64,000 nt of DNA from Rhizobium sp. SL42 (GTDB lineage: Bacteria; Pseudomonadota; Alphaproteobacteria; Rhizobiales; Rhizobiaceae): the NCBI RefSeq assembly GCF_021729845.1, contig NZ_CP063397.1, forward strand, positions 2,432,001-2,496,000, written 5' to 3'. The notes beneath the pieces are model-generated. The model was given only the letters and a program-made list of their open reading frames with translations. It ran no database searches and had not been told where the DNA came from. The position numbers and the translations under genes were made by a program. This document shows positions 1 through 9,348 of this stretch, piece by piece (positions within the stretch are counted from its first letter, which is position 1; each line of letters begins with the position of its first letter).

Positions 1-2
1 GC

Positions 3-464
3 CGAACGCAGTGCTCTGCTCCGACCGATACCCCGACTTATCAGGGACGCTCAATGAGCCGGGATGAAACGCTTGCTTACCTTACCACCATCCGTGCTCA
101 GGATTGGGACCGGCGGAATGAGACCTTGCGAGCTCTATCGGATTATCGCCTTGCCATCCAACTCGCTCAGGCTCATCCGGTTGCCTTCAACAACTTCGTA
201 TGGATCGTCGCCACACGAGATTTTCCCGGTCGCGAAAAATTGAAAATCGAAGCGCTTGGCTACGGAGACACCCTCATTTTGATCGAGCGTAGTGCAGGCA
301 ATCTCGACACGGCAGCTTGTATCGCAGCCTATGCAGGAGATTTCACGAAAGCGGCGTCCCTCGAACGAGAGGCCATAAGGTTGGCGCCAGACGAGAACGT
401 CTTTGAGGAGCGTCTGAAATATTTCACGGCAAATCAACCGCGTGATTGCACTGGAGTGAGGTAA
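3..464 (+). CDS. TPR-containing protein, 3' part
   Basis: The reading frame is open from the window edge to the stop at 464, so this is probably the C-terminal end of a longer protein; the first in-frame ATG is at 54. The last 100 residues have the layout of tetratricopeptide helices: a conserved FNNFVWIVAT segment, then NLDTAACIAAYAGDFTKA and LEREAIRLAPDE, which match the A/B helix pattern found at the ends of many bacterial TPR proteins. TPR domains are protein-binding scaffolds, so no enzymatic role can be assigned. It is followed by degraded toxin DNA, not by an operon partner. If the gene starts at ATG 54 it would be a 136-residue stand-alone protein; I cannot decide between the two. Confidence 0.55.
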   Translation, partial: RTQCSAPTDTPTYQGRSMSRDETLAYLTTIRAQDWDRRNETLRALSDYRLAIQLAQAHPVAFNNFVWIVATRDFPGREKLKIEALGYGDTLILIERSAGNLDTAACIAAYAGDFTKAASLEREAIRLAPDENVFEERLKYFTANQPRDCTGVR

Positions 465-568
465 GTTTGGTCCAAGAATGACGGACTCGATGCTGCCAGA
501 GGGCATGAAAGAAAGTCCGACTTTTGCGTTTTGTTCTGTAGCGCCGGGGTTCAAGTTCGGACCCTATT

Positions 569-850
569 GTGAAAACACCACGCCTACGAACATCGTCTTT
601 AAAGGACGAGGCATTCGATGCCACGGATTCCGCCACCATCTGCGCCTTCACCACGGACGTTACCGACGCGCCGCTGTTCCGCCTGCCTGTTGAGCCGAAC
701 GAGCGCAATGGCCTGCACTCGCCGTGCCGGTTGATGGTGGATAAGATCACGACCGTTCCGAAATCCAAGGTTGGGACAAGGGTCGGGTGGCTGGGCGACG
801 AGGATATCGTGCGTCTCAATCAGGCGATTCTTGTTTTTCTCGGGCGCTTC
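569..850 (+). pseudogene. mazF/pemK-type toxin remnant
   Basis: The translation from about 605 to 844 reads like the C-terminal two thirds of a MazF/PemK-family mRNA interferase: FDATDSATICAFTTD, then APLFRLPVEPNERNGLHSP, RLMVDKITTVPKSKVG and DEDIVRLNQAILVFLG. The usual N-terminus with the GDI/V and PRPAVI elements is missing or degraded, and no antitoxin gene precedes it. After the VFLG motif, where family members normally stop, the frame runs on into unrelated residues. I therefore read it as a decayed toxin gene. A similar remnant lies at 3481-3619. Confidence 0.65.
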
Positions 851-859
851 TGGCTTAGC

Positions 860-1120
860 GGCAAGCGGCTTGGGACGCAATTGACGATCGGACGGGATAC
901 AGCCGCGCTAAGCAGGCTGAGGAAGAAGCATTGGCAGCGATGGCGGAACGATTGAATGACCTGTTTTCCCAACCGGCTCACTCGGTTGCCGGTGCTGCCG
1001 CGAAGCTGCATGCTGTTCTTGCTATGGGAGAAGACGGTCCAGGCGATGAATTTCCATGACCGCAAATTCGCGCTGCGATGATGGACTTAGTCAGTCTGGG
1101 CAGCAGACCTTCGGGGTATT
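860..1120 (+). pseudogene. small hypothetical protein relic with in-frame stop
   Basis: In frame 1 the sequence reads as a coherent alpha-helical protein: AAWDAIDDRTGYSRAKQAEE, then ALAAMAERLNDLF, a HSVAGAAAKLHAVLAMGEDG stretch and GDEFP. A TGA at 1057-1059 follows, in the place where a Trp codon would fit, and the frame resumes with PQIRAAMMDLVSL. The composition resembles short hypothetical proteins common in rhizobial accessory DNA, but I recognise no named family. No start codon is obvious. It probably is a decayed gene next to the mazF remnant. Confidence 0.35.
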
Positions 1121-1592
1121 TGATGGGCACAGGCTTTCGGTCACACTGCAAATGACCGCTTTTCCGCCTTCACCACTTGGGTCGCGGAGCCTGCATTACC
1201 GCGCTCTGAAAGCAGCCGTTAGCTTCGGCCATAACTGTGGTGTAGAAGGGGTGGATTCTGGAATAGGGGCTGTTGGCGCCAGATCCGCAGAATCGGACGG
1301 CGCCGGATATAGGTGATGCGATAACCGCAGGCGGAAGACACGCGCCAAAGCTGTGCTCGGTGACAGATTGGGTGTTTTCTGATCAGGGTTCAGGCCCGTG
1401 CCCATTTTCGGGGACCTGTTTCGCAGGTTGCTATCGCACAATGTCGTGCCGAACTGGTGGGCGTGCATGTCTTTTCCGCCTAGGGATATCTCTTCCCAGA
1501 GTGGAACTTAAAATAGCGGTAAAGTTGTGTTTCCTATTGACTTGGCGTCATAAAAGACCTTCAGAATAATTGCGTTCAGGGTTTTTGGAGGG
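1121..1592. other. non-coding stretch, no gene seen
   Basis: Both strands contain only short overlapping frames without coherent protein patterns. The last 40 bases are AT-rich and lead into a strong ribosome binding site (GGAGGGG at 1587-1593) for the next gene, so the promoter of that gene probably lies here. I could not identify a clear -35/-10 pair. Confidence 0.4.
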
Positions 1593-1598
1593 GTGGTC

Positions 1599-3209
1599 AT
1601 GGGAGTTCAGGACTTCGACGCTGCTTTCACTTTCCGTGGTGAAGACTTATATGCTGCGGTCGCTAGAAAATTTGCTTCTGATTTCAAATATTTCTCCAAA
1701 TCTTTAGTGTTCTTGGAGTCAACGGACGACGACAGATATTTGCTATTTGCTGATATGTCTGGCGTGCAGCTTACTGCTGAAGATCCTGCAATTCACAATT
1801 GGGACGAATATAGGATATCGCCTTTTGAATTTCAGGTGCCGGTCTTCGTCTTGACACGGCAGGAGATGGAAGATGGAGAAGATCCTTCTTCGGGCATGCG
1901 GATTTTATTCCGTCTGACTTCAAATGGGAGATCGGTCGACTACGGAATAGGCGTATTTGAAGATGAGCTTGGTCAGCTCGAAATCACCCCTGATGAACTC
2001 GAAAATCCTGGGGATACCACTCCAGAGGAAAAAGAGGCACAGCTACAGGACGCGAAGAGCTTTTTTATAGGGGCCCGCCGGGGAACGCACTCGGTTGACG
2101 TAGTACCCGAAACGGTCGCTCCCGAAATCCTCGATTGGATCACTCACTCCTTTCCTGAGTATAAAGCGGCAATCGTCGGGACGGTGTTCTCAGACGTCAA
2201 AATCGTCGGAGATGCGCGCAAGGGTGTTGTGCCAAACGTACAACTGATCGGTGAAGTTCGCGGCGTTTGGGAAGTCAGCGATGCATATCTTGGTAGTTCC
2301 GTCTACGTGCTGATCGTCGGCAGTGAGCAAGCCAGATTGTTGGCGCCCGACTGCCCGTTGCCATATTCGTCGGCGTACATTCCAAAAGGCGACTTGCAAG
2401 CCCTAGAAAATTCGGTGCAGGTCGTTGATGGCAAGGTTGAACTGGATAACATCAAGGTGGTCGGCAAAAACTTGCTCCCGACGCATTTCAAGCCCGCCGC
2501 TGCGAAGGAGTACGTGCAGGGAAATTCACCGTTCTTCGCTCTTTGGCTTTCTAGACCGCTGCTCTCTAAGACCTTCGACTACCGCATTGGGAAAAATCTC
2601 GGCGCCATGCTGGGGGTTCACTACTCGGACCGGGCGGGCCCCATTAAGTGGTACATGTCGGGAGCTTGGATCCTCGAAGGAGTTTCTGGTTCGGCGGGAA
2701 TCGATACAACAGAGGCGTCGGTCAATATCAGGTTTGAAGGGCGGACGAAATTCGACGCGCTCGCCTATATAGATATTGGCTGTTTCAGCTACAAACTCGG
2801 CGACATGGACGCCTTTCACGAAGATTTCGATTTTACGCTGACTGCAAGAGTCTACGTTTCGCCGGAAGGAAAGCTTGTCTTCGTGGGCGGTCTCGGCGAC
2901 CTTTCATTCGGCGGTTGGCAATGCTTCATAGACACGTTTATCGATCGCTATATCTCCAGTTGGGAGGGACTGGTGGCGGAGATGGTCGTCAAATACATCG
3001 TAGGTCAAATGATCAAGGACATAGTCGAAGGTGAAATCACCAAAGCAATGGGGGTTCTTTCCTTGGATATTTTTGACTTCAAGAGGCTACCGATCGTGGG
3101 TAATTTTCTCGATGCTACTGCCGCGACATCGCCCCAGATGATCGCTGCTCAAACGCTAGCATACGGCGATGCTGGCCTAGAGATCGCGGTGGGATTGAAC
3201 AATTGGTGA
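1599..3209 (+). CDS. unrecognised 536-aa protein
   Basis: A long intact gene whose product I do not recognise. I chose ATG 1599 because GGAGGGG lies 5-6 bases upstream; GTG 1593 is possible but overlaps that ribosome binding site. The protein has no signal peptide, no clear transmembrane segment and no familiar catalytic motif. It is rich in aromatic residues and alternating hydrophobic positions, especially around residues 330-450 (VNIRFEGRTKFDALAYIDIG, FTLTARVYVSPEGKLVFVGG), which suggests beta-sheet domains, and ends with a hydrophobic, probably helical region (VVKYIVGQMIKDIV). It is more AT-rich than the flanking recombinase genes, which suggests a separate origin. The 57-aa gene behind it overlaps its stop codon, so the two are probably translated together. 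Confidence 0.75.
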   Translation: MGVQDFDAAFTFRGEDLYAAVARKFASDFKYFSKSLVFLESTDDDRYLLFADMSGVQLTAEDPAIHNWDEYRISPFEFQVPVFVLTRQEMEDGEDPSSGMRILFRLTSNGRSVDYGIGVFEDELGQLEITPDELENPGDTTPEEKEAQLQDAKSFFIGARRGTHSVDVVPETVAPEILDWITHSFPEYKAAIVGTVFSDVKIVGDARKGVVPNVQLIGEVRGVWEVSDAYLGSSVYVLIVGSEQARLLAPDCPLPYSSAYIPKGDLQALENSVQVVDGKVELDNIKVVGKNLLPTHFKPAAAKEYVQGNSPFFALWLSRPLLSKTFDYRIGKNLGAMLGVHYSDRAGPIKWYMSGAWILEGVSGSAGIDTTEASVNIRFEGRTKFDALAYIDIGCFSYKLGDMDAFHEDFDFTLTARVYVSPEGKLVFVGGLGDLSFGGWQCFIDTFIDRYISSWEGLVAEMVVKYIVGQMIKDIVEGEITKAMGVLSLDIFDFKRLPIVGNFLDATAATSPQMIAAQTLAYGDAGLEIAVGLNNW

Positions 3210-3382
3210 TGCAAAACTGGCTGGCTATCCGTCTTGACATGGCCGAATACGGGGATCGTTACCAGCTTTCGGAAGATAGCGTAGCGGCTAAAGTTCTTCT
3301 GAATTGGGTCGAAGCTTCCTACCTATGTTCTGTTGATCGAGGCCGCGAACGCGGTATGGAGGACTTTAATGTGGACAGCTAA
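3209..3382 (+). CDS. 57-aa protein coupled to the 536-aa gene
   Basis: The ATG at 3209 overlaps the stop of the preceding gene in a TGATG arrangement, a usual sign of translational coupling. The 57 codons give a soluble, acidic, helix-like peptide (start MQNWLAIRLDMAEYGDRYQL, with VLLNWVEASYLC in the middle and MEDFNVDS at the end). I recognise no family. The tight coupling and the pairing of a large unknown protein with a small one could mean a partner, chaperone or immunity role, but nothing in the sequence proves this. Confidence 0.5.
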   Translation: MQNWLAIRLDMAEYGDRYQLSEDSVAAKVLLNWVEASYLCSVDRGRERGMEDFNVDS

Positions 3383-3480
3383 CTCCGACCCCAAGTCGGG
3401 CATTTCCAATAGCTGTTCGTAGCGACATTTGTCTCGCATAGCGCAGAAGATCGCTCGTAGCCGACGTGACTGGCGACATT

Positions 3481-3619
3481 GCGGTCGAGAAGATCACTAC
3501 CGTTCCTAAAACCAAGTCGGCATAAGGTTGGGCGGCTGGACGAAGAGGATATGGTTCGGCTCAATCAGGCGGTTCTCGTGTTTCTCGGTCTGGCAGGTTC
3601 ACCGAAGTCGAAGACGTAG
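3481..3619 (+). pseudogene. second mazF/pemK-type remnant, frameshifted
   Basis: The frame at 3481 reads AVEKITTVPKTK and then hits a stop at about 3523. A different frame continues the same family pattern with RLDEEDMVRLNQAVLVFLGL to a TAG at 3617-3619. Together these match the C-terminal end of MazF/PemK toxins, with at least one frameshift between them. The N-terminal half is absent. The two mazF remnants bracket the 536-aa/57-aa gene pair. Confidence 0.55.
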
Positions 3620-3746
3620 CAGGCGAAGATTTTCGCGGTTCCTTCGACGCTTTCCGACAGCCTACGATAGGCGGTAAATTCCTGCTTTTCCTCGTACTGT
3701 CTCTGGTTCTTACATGGTCTTTCCATCCGGGAAAGGCAGGTCGAAC

Positions 3747-3982
3747 ATGGACGGAGAAGAGAGAGGGCAGGGGGCCGCAAACGATAATGCGCGCCCTGCC
3801 GCAGCGCGGACGGTGGTGCCGAAGAACCGCGCCGCGCCGCAGGTGAACACCTCGAGCGGGTCGTCATCGACATCGCCCGGCTGATCGGACGACAGATGGC
3901 GCGGGCAGACCATGCGGCACGGGTGGCCGCCAACGACAATGGCGAAAACCGTGCGGGCAGAGATGAACCCGAGGCGGAATAG
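3747..3982 (+). pseudogene. small recombinase-linked protein, frameshifted
   Basis: From ATG 3747 the frame reads MDGEERGQGAANDNARPAAA and continues to VVPKNRAAPQ before a stop at about 3880. In another frame the DNA continues coherently with LERVVIDIARLIGRQMARAD and AARVAANDNGENRAG to a TAG at 3980-3982. The repeated AANDN element and the IARLIGRQ helix suggest one original small protein broken by a frameshift near 3850. A comparable small gene with ELVRLLARQAA precedes the second recombinase (7639-7851), so a short helical protein seems to belong in front of these recombinase genes. Confidence 0.45.
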
Positions 3983-4291
3983 TGTCGATTTCGTTGTCGG
4001 TAACAGGCCTGAAACGACTTGCGCCACGGCGCTACTTCCGCATACGATTCCGGTCGACGCGAGACCCTCCTTTGCTTGTCTGCGGGGAGTGGGCCAGGTC
4101 GAAGCCACTCCCTCAAGGCCAAAGCCGCTTTGCGGTGGCGCGTGCCGCGCCAGCCTTGACCGAGCGTCTTCGCCCCGGCGGTTGGCCGCGAAGCAGGAAA
4201 GGCGGGGTGCGGGCGCTGAAGGCAGCACCCGCAATGTCCACCAGGGACCATGCGGCCGCCGTATGCATGAACCGATCTTAGAGAAGGAAAC
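3983..4291. other. spacer before recombinase, no gene seen
   Basis: This stretch holds only short overlapping frames on both strands with no recognisable protein. Its end contains AGAAGGAAAC, a good ribosome binding site for the recombinase start at 4292. Confidence 0.3.
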
Positions 4292-5965
4292 ATGCCGATG
4301 ACCCGTGTTGCCCTTTATGCCAGATACTCATCCGACAATCAGCGGGAAGCCTCGATTGTCGACCAGTTCCGCCTTTGCGACGAACATGCACGACGCGAAG
4401 GCTGGGAAGTGGTAGGCAGCTATCAGGATGCGGCGATATCCGGTTCCAGCACCATACTTCGCCATGGCATCCAGCAGGTTGTCAGAGATGCACAGCGCGG
4501 CCTGTTCACGGTGGTCATTGCCGAGGCACTGGATCGCATCAGCCGCGATCAGGCCGATGTCGCCACGCTCTACAAGCACCTGAAGTTCGCAGGCGTTACC
4601 ATTGTCACCCTGGCCGAGGGAGAAATCTCCGAACTTCATGTCGGCCTCAAGGGCACGATGAATGCGCTGTTCCTCAAAGACCTTGCGATGAAGACCCATC
4701 GTGGCCTGCGGGGCAGGGTGGAGAAGGGAAAGGCAGGCGGCGGGCTTTGCTACGGCTATCGTGTCCTCAAACAGTTCGATCGCAACGGCGAGCCGATCCG
4801 GGGCGACAGAGAGATTGTTGCCGAAGAAGCCGAGATCATCCGCCGCATCTTCCGGGAGTTCGCCAGCGGCAAGAGCCCCAAGGCGATTGCAACGGATCTG
4901 AACAGCGAAGGCATTCCCGGCCCGCTCGGACGGGCATGGGGTGACACCAGCATTCGCGGCCATGTCACGCGCGGCACCGGCATTCTCAACAACGAGCTTT
5001 ATACCGGCGTTCTCGTCTGGAACCGCCAGCGGTTCATCAAGGACCCATCGACCGGCAAGCGTGTCTCGCGTCCCAACCCGGAAAGCTAGTGGATCAGGAC
5101 GGAAGTGCCGCATCTGAGACTGATCGAAGACGATCTCTGGCAGGCAGTCCGAAACCGCCAAAAGCAGATCTCGGCAATCTTCGGCCCGAACCCGGCCAAC
5201 ACGCTCGAAGGGCGGATGAAGCGGCTGCATCTGACCGTTAGGCCCGTGTCTCTCCTGACCGGCCTTCTCACCTGCGGATGCTGCGGCGGCAAGTTCGGGA
5301 TCATCACGCCCGGCCGCTATGCCTGCCTCAATCACCACAGGCGCGGCACTTGCGACAATGGCCGGTCTATCATCCGTGAGAAGATCGAGAGGCGGGTTCT
5401 TTCCGGCATCAAGGACAAGCTGGTATCGTCGCAAGCGGTGGCCGAGGCGGTGAAGGCCTATGCCGAGGAAATGAACCGGCTGAACCATGATAGGCGTGCG
5501 CAGGCGGCAATCGACCGGAAAAGCCTCGCGAAGATCGAAAAGGCAATTGCCGGGATTATCTCCGCCATCGAAGACGGCATGTACCAGCCGTCGATGAAGG
5601 CGCGCATGGATGATCTTGAACGGCAGAAGGCGGATATCACCGCCCGCCTTTCACAGGCTCCCGACGACATTCCCGACATTCACCCGAACGTCGCCAATCT
5701 CTACAAACTGCGCGTCGAGCGTTTGACCGAAGCGCTGAACGATCCAGACGGCGGACGGCAGGCGGCGGAGGCGCTGCGCTCGCTGATCGGCGAGATCGTA
5801 CTCACCTCCGGCACCAAGCGCGGTGAGGTTCATGCCGAGCTACGCGGCGAGCGGTTTGGCATTCTCGGGCTTGCCAATGCAGAAGCCGGAGGGCCGCAGA
5901 ACAGCCCTTTTATGCCAGTCGTTGAAGCGAGCCCCCGCAACCAACCATTCCTGCGATCCCAATAA
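4292..5965 (+). pseudogene. large serine recombinase, interrupted by amber codon
   Basis: This encodes a 557-residue large serine recombinase (site-specific DNA integration or excision). The resolvase domain starts at residue 4 (VALYARYSSDNQREAS, with the nucleophile Ser in the YSSDNQ motif), followed by the recombinase domain (ILNNELYTGVLVWNR), a zinc-ribbon (CGCCGGKFG, then a second Cys pair near YACLNHHRRGTCDN) and a C-terminal helical coil. Codon 266 is TAG (5087-5089), in the same frame on both sides; comparable proteins, including the copy at 5840-7626, have an acidic residue here, so a GAG to TAG change is likely. Without suppression the product is a 265-residue catalytic domain without its zinc-ribbon. 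It converges on a second broken recombinase. Confidence 0.85.
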
Positions 5966-7626
5966 AGCCCCATCACGGGGCTTTTTGCGTTTTTGAGCAA
6001 CGGATTGATCCGCGCGGCCCATCAAATCTTCCAGGATTGCCCGCTCGTTGAGAAACTCGGGCTTCTTCTTGCCCGAGGCGAAGGTGAGTATGGCGGCAAA
6101 GTCGCCGCGCAGCACGATCACCAGCTCCGCACCATTGGACACGAGATCGATACGGCTGACCAGCGTGCGGAGTGTGTCGGCGGCCTGTGCCCGCGTCTTC
6201 TCGTTGCCAAGCTGTTCGTGGAGTGCCGCGATCTCCTCATGATAATATTTTGCCAGATTGGGATGGAGCAGGGGAGGCGGTTCTTTCGCGCCGTCCAGGA
6301 AGCCAGCCAGATCCTTCTTGCGGGCTTCGAGCGCCACCATCTTTGCGTTGATCCTGTCGGCAGCGCCACCCTTCAGAATAAGGTCGAGAAGCGTGTCAAG
6401 TTCGCGATCGATCCGCTTGATCTCTGCGGCTGATGAATCAAGGGAGGCACGCGCCTCCATCCGCGCCTTGTTCACTTCGCGCGTGAACTCCTCGCAGAAT
6501 TCCTTGTAGAGGTCCGGCTCCATCAGATGCTTGTCGAGCCCGTTCAGAACGGATTGTTCAAGTGTATCGCGGCGGATGTTCAGCCGATTGTCGCAAGTCC
6601 CCTTGGTCCGGGCGTTGGTGCAGCCGAGCATGTCCTTCGAGATCATCGAGTAACCGCCACCGCAGCAGCCGCATTTGATGAGACCTGTGAACAGGTGTTT
6701 TGGCCGGCGGCGCTCGTTCAGAATGCGGTTGTCGCCCAGCTTTGTTCCGGGCTCCAGCGTCATCTGGTCCTGCCGCGTCTTCACAGCATCCCACAGGTTC
6801 TGATCGACGATGCGCAGATCCGGCACGTCTGAATAACCCAATCCGCTTCCGGATTGGGACGGGAAACACGCTTGCCCGTATCTGGGTCCTTCAGGTAACG
6901 CAGGCGGTTCCAGACCAGTTTCCCGATATAGAGCTCATTGTTCAGAATGCCGGTTCCGCGCTTCGGATTGCCGTGGATGGTCGACGGCCCCCATTCGCTG
7001 CCTTGCGGCCCTGGTACACCTTCGCTGTTCAGCACCATGGCGATCGTGCGGGAGGATTTTCCCGCCAGATATTCCGTGAATATGCGCCTGATGATATTGG
7101 CTTCCGCTTCGTTGATGGTGCGCTCGCCGCGGCTGGTTTCCCCGGATGCGTCGACGTTCCGCACGACGTCGTATCCATAGCAGAGGCCTCCGCCGGATTT
7201 GCCTTCTTCGACACGGCCGCGCAGTCCACGCCGCGTCTTGTCGGCAAGGTCTTTGAGATAAAGCGCGCCCATCGTGCCCTTGAGACCGATATGCAATTCG
7301 CTGACTTCACCTTCGGAGAGCGTAACGATGCTGACGCCGGCAAAGCGCATACGCTTGTAGAGACCGGCAATATCCTCTTGGTCGCGCGAAAGGCGATCGA
7401 GGGATTCCGTCAGGATGACGTCGAAGCGTCGCTTTAACCCATCCGCTATCAGTTCCTGAATACCGGGCCGGATCAGAGAGGCGCCTGAGATGGCGCGATC
7501 CGTATAACTGTCGACGACTGTCCAGCCTTCACGCTCAGCCCGTGTGCGGCAAATGCGAAGCTGGTCCTCGATCGAGGCATCACGCTGATTGTCGGAGGAA
7601 TAGCGGGCGTAAAGAGCAACCTTCAT
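5840..7626 (-). pseudogene. second large serine recombinase, frameshifted
   Basis: From the ATG at 7626 the frame encodes a serine recombinase N-terminus (MKVALYARYSSDNQRDAS), a DRLSRDQEDIAGLYKRM helix and the recombinase domain up to RPNPEADWVIQ near 6833. There the frame is lost; the product would run on to a false end at 6781. The frame that resumes (VPDLRIVDQNLWDAVKTRQ) contains the zinc-ribbon (CGCCGG) and coiled C-terminal part and ends at 5840. Comparing the join with relatives (VIQDVPDLR) suggests one missing G. It is clearly related to the copy at 4292-5965 but not identical. Its last 120 bases overlap the other gene's end in the opposite orientation, so the true C-terminus may be shorter. 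Confidence 0.85.
5964..5990. terminator. bidirectional hairpin between convergent recombinases
   Basis: AAAGCCCC at 5964-5971 and GGGGCTTT at 5977-5984 form an 8-bp stem with a 5-base loop (ATCAC), followed by TT and a T-rich run. The opposite strand also has A/T flanks, so it could stop transcription from both recombinase genes. Confidence 0.65.
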
Positions 7627-7638
7627 GAGATGGCCTCC

Positions 7639-7851
7639 CTATTTGAGGAGGCGTTCGCGGGTGGCACGCTCCTGTTCGGCTTCGACGAATTTATGGGCTG
7701 CCTGTCGCGCCAGCAAGCGGACAAGTTCTCTGATGCGAGGATCGGGCTTTGACGGGTCGTAGACCGGCATGTCGTCATCGGGTGCGAGAACGACCCGCAC
7801 GCTGTTTGCCGCTGTCCCTTTCCGCTTTGCCACAACACGATCCTCGCCCAT
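7639..7851 (-). CDS. 70-aa helical protein upstream of recombinase
   Basis: A 70-residue frame beginning MGEDRVVAKRKGTAANSVRV and containing DPSKPDPRIRELVRLLARQA, which ends 12 bases before the start of the minus-strand recombinase, so the two are probably one transcript. It is basic at the N-terminus and helical at the C-terminus. I know no function. Its position and its ARQAA helix resemble the broken small gene in front of the other recombinase, which supports it as a real, conserved companion gene. Confidence 0.6.
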   Translation of the reverse strand: MGEDRVVAKRKGTAANSVRVVLAPDDDMPVYDPSKPDPRIRELVRLLARQAAHKFVEAEQERATRERLLK

Positions 7852-8583
7852 GAGCGGACCATTCCGCTCCGGGCAAAGACTGGGCCGGCGACCGGCGGAT
7901 TTGAATGCGAATTCGCGGGCATGTCAGCGACCTCCAGCGTAGTCCATCGTGCCATGTCGGTCCGTCGCGCATTTGATCGCAGATCGTGCGGCGGAAACAG
8001 GGGGCAACGGCGTAAGAATACTTGAACTTTGCGGCGGGCGAATCCCCGTGGGTGTAGAATTATTTTGCGTTCTTCTCTACACGACTGGCTCAGAGTTCTT
8101 CCCAGGTCATGATCCCGCACTCTCCAATGAACACAAGGAGAGCTTCGCTCGCTTTGCCCTGGTCGGCTGCGGCTAAGCCTTGCCAATCGTGGGGGACGCC
8201 AAGGGGTCTTTCCCCTTGCTCCCTGAGACGCCACCTGCGCATGGCAGAACCGCGCGCTCGCAGGCCGGGGCATAGGCACGCATGCACTGTCCAATAAATC
8301 TCAACCGTCCCGCTCGCCGCGCAGCTGGCAGCCGGAGAGAATAGCGGCTGTAGCTACGGCTAAGGCCAAGCGCCTGAAAGTCATTGCAATCCCCCTCCCT
8401 GCTTCACCTCGGAGAAGGAGAATTTTTCCTTCAGATCAACCAGAGGTAGCGGCTTACTTTAACGTTGGGAATGCCAGGGGCGACACATATGAAGAGAGGC
8501 AGAGTGCTTGCCGCCCTGCCCAGTCGACAGTTCTTGCTTGAAGATGGTTGCGTTCAATCTACTCGAAGGGAAGGACGGCAGGC
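7852..8583. other. degraded accessory DNA, no firm gene
   Basis: Several frames of 60-75 codons overlap on both strands. The most protein-like is on the minus strand at 8090-8287, ending in EALLVFIGECGIMTWEEL, which may be the C-terminal scrap of an unknown gene. I see no complete gene, RNA or repeat. Confidence 0.3.
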
Positions 8584-8700
8584 ATGACGACGGATACAAT
8601 GATGGGGATTGATCCGGCCGAGAGTGTTTTCCAGATGCACGGAGCCTCGATGGTAGGACAGCTATATCTGGATGCACCCGATCTTCGTGAATTTGGGAGC
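8584..8700 (+). pseudogene. IS110-family transposase, N-terminal scrap
   Basis: From ATG 8584 the translation MTTDTMMGIDPAESVFQMHG followed by ASMVGQL resembles the start of IS110-family transposases, where the first catalytic Asp lies in a motif like GIDLAKSVFQLHG. Here the neighbouring residues are altered (PAE for LAK) and the similarity fades by about 8700. The frame continues to 8937 without further recognisable transposase motifs. The rest of the gene is absent at this place. Confidence 0.5.
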
Positions 8701-8937
8701 GCTGGAGTTTATGAGGACCGACTGATTGGGAATGAGCTGTCCCGCACCCGGAGCTCCGCGGCCGATGCCCTGGCGGCGATGCAGGCTTTCAGGATGGTCT
8801 TGGTCACCATGTCAGCCTTTGGAGGTAGAGGCGGAAGGCTGTTGTATTGCAGATTAGGGCGAAGTCTCGTGTCGATCAATCCTCGTTTGGACGACATGTC
8901 CCGAGGATATATCGATGGTGACGACATATTGTGGTGA

Positions 8938-9348
8938 TGAACCGAAGTACTATCGACACGTTGCGCTCCGGCGCACTTTAGCCCTCCCATAGAGGCGAGG
9001 CGGGCATGCGCTTGCACCGTCCAAAGCCTCAGCCCACTCCTCCACCCAGGGCGCGTCTGTCGCAGCAGCGGCACTCCTCTTCCCAACCCGTTCTTCGGTT
9101 CTTTTCGGTAAGACTGCCGCACCTCCTCCTCCCGCGGCAGGCTTTTCGTTTTGGGGACGGCTTGATTAAAACGCGGGGATTGCGGCTCTTGGCCGATCTA
9201 TTTGGTGTTGAGCGATGAACGGGTGATCGCACTCGCACTGGCCGTCTGAACCGGACCGCTTATGGTAGGTCATTATTGACGTCGCGGTCCTAGTGTTCGC
9301 AATGGCCCAGCGCGGGGAAAGGATCCAACACGCCTACTGCCATGGCGG
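8938..9348. other. intergenic region before the RTX operon
   Basis: No gene is supported here. Short frames on both strands look random. The promoter of the operon starting at 9349 is expected in this region, but I cannot point to a clear promoter motif. Confidence 0.35.

Noticed and set aside
3565..4293. 242-codon minus-strand frame between mazF remnant and recombinase
   Set aside because: Arg/Ser/Pro-rich random-looking translation without motifs, typical of GC-rich non-coding DNA.
4328..5488. 386-codon minus-strand frame across the first serine recombinase
   Set aside because: The plus strand encodes all recombinase motifs; the minus frame is a GC-rich shadow.
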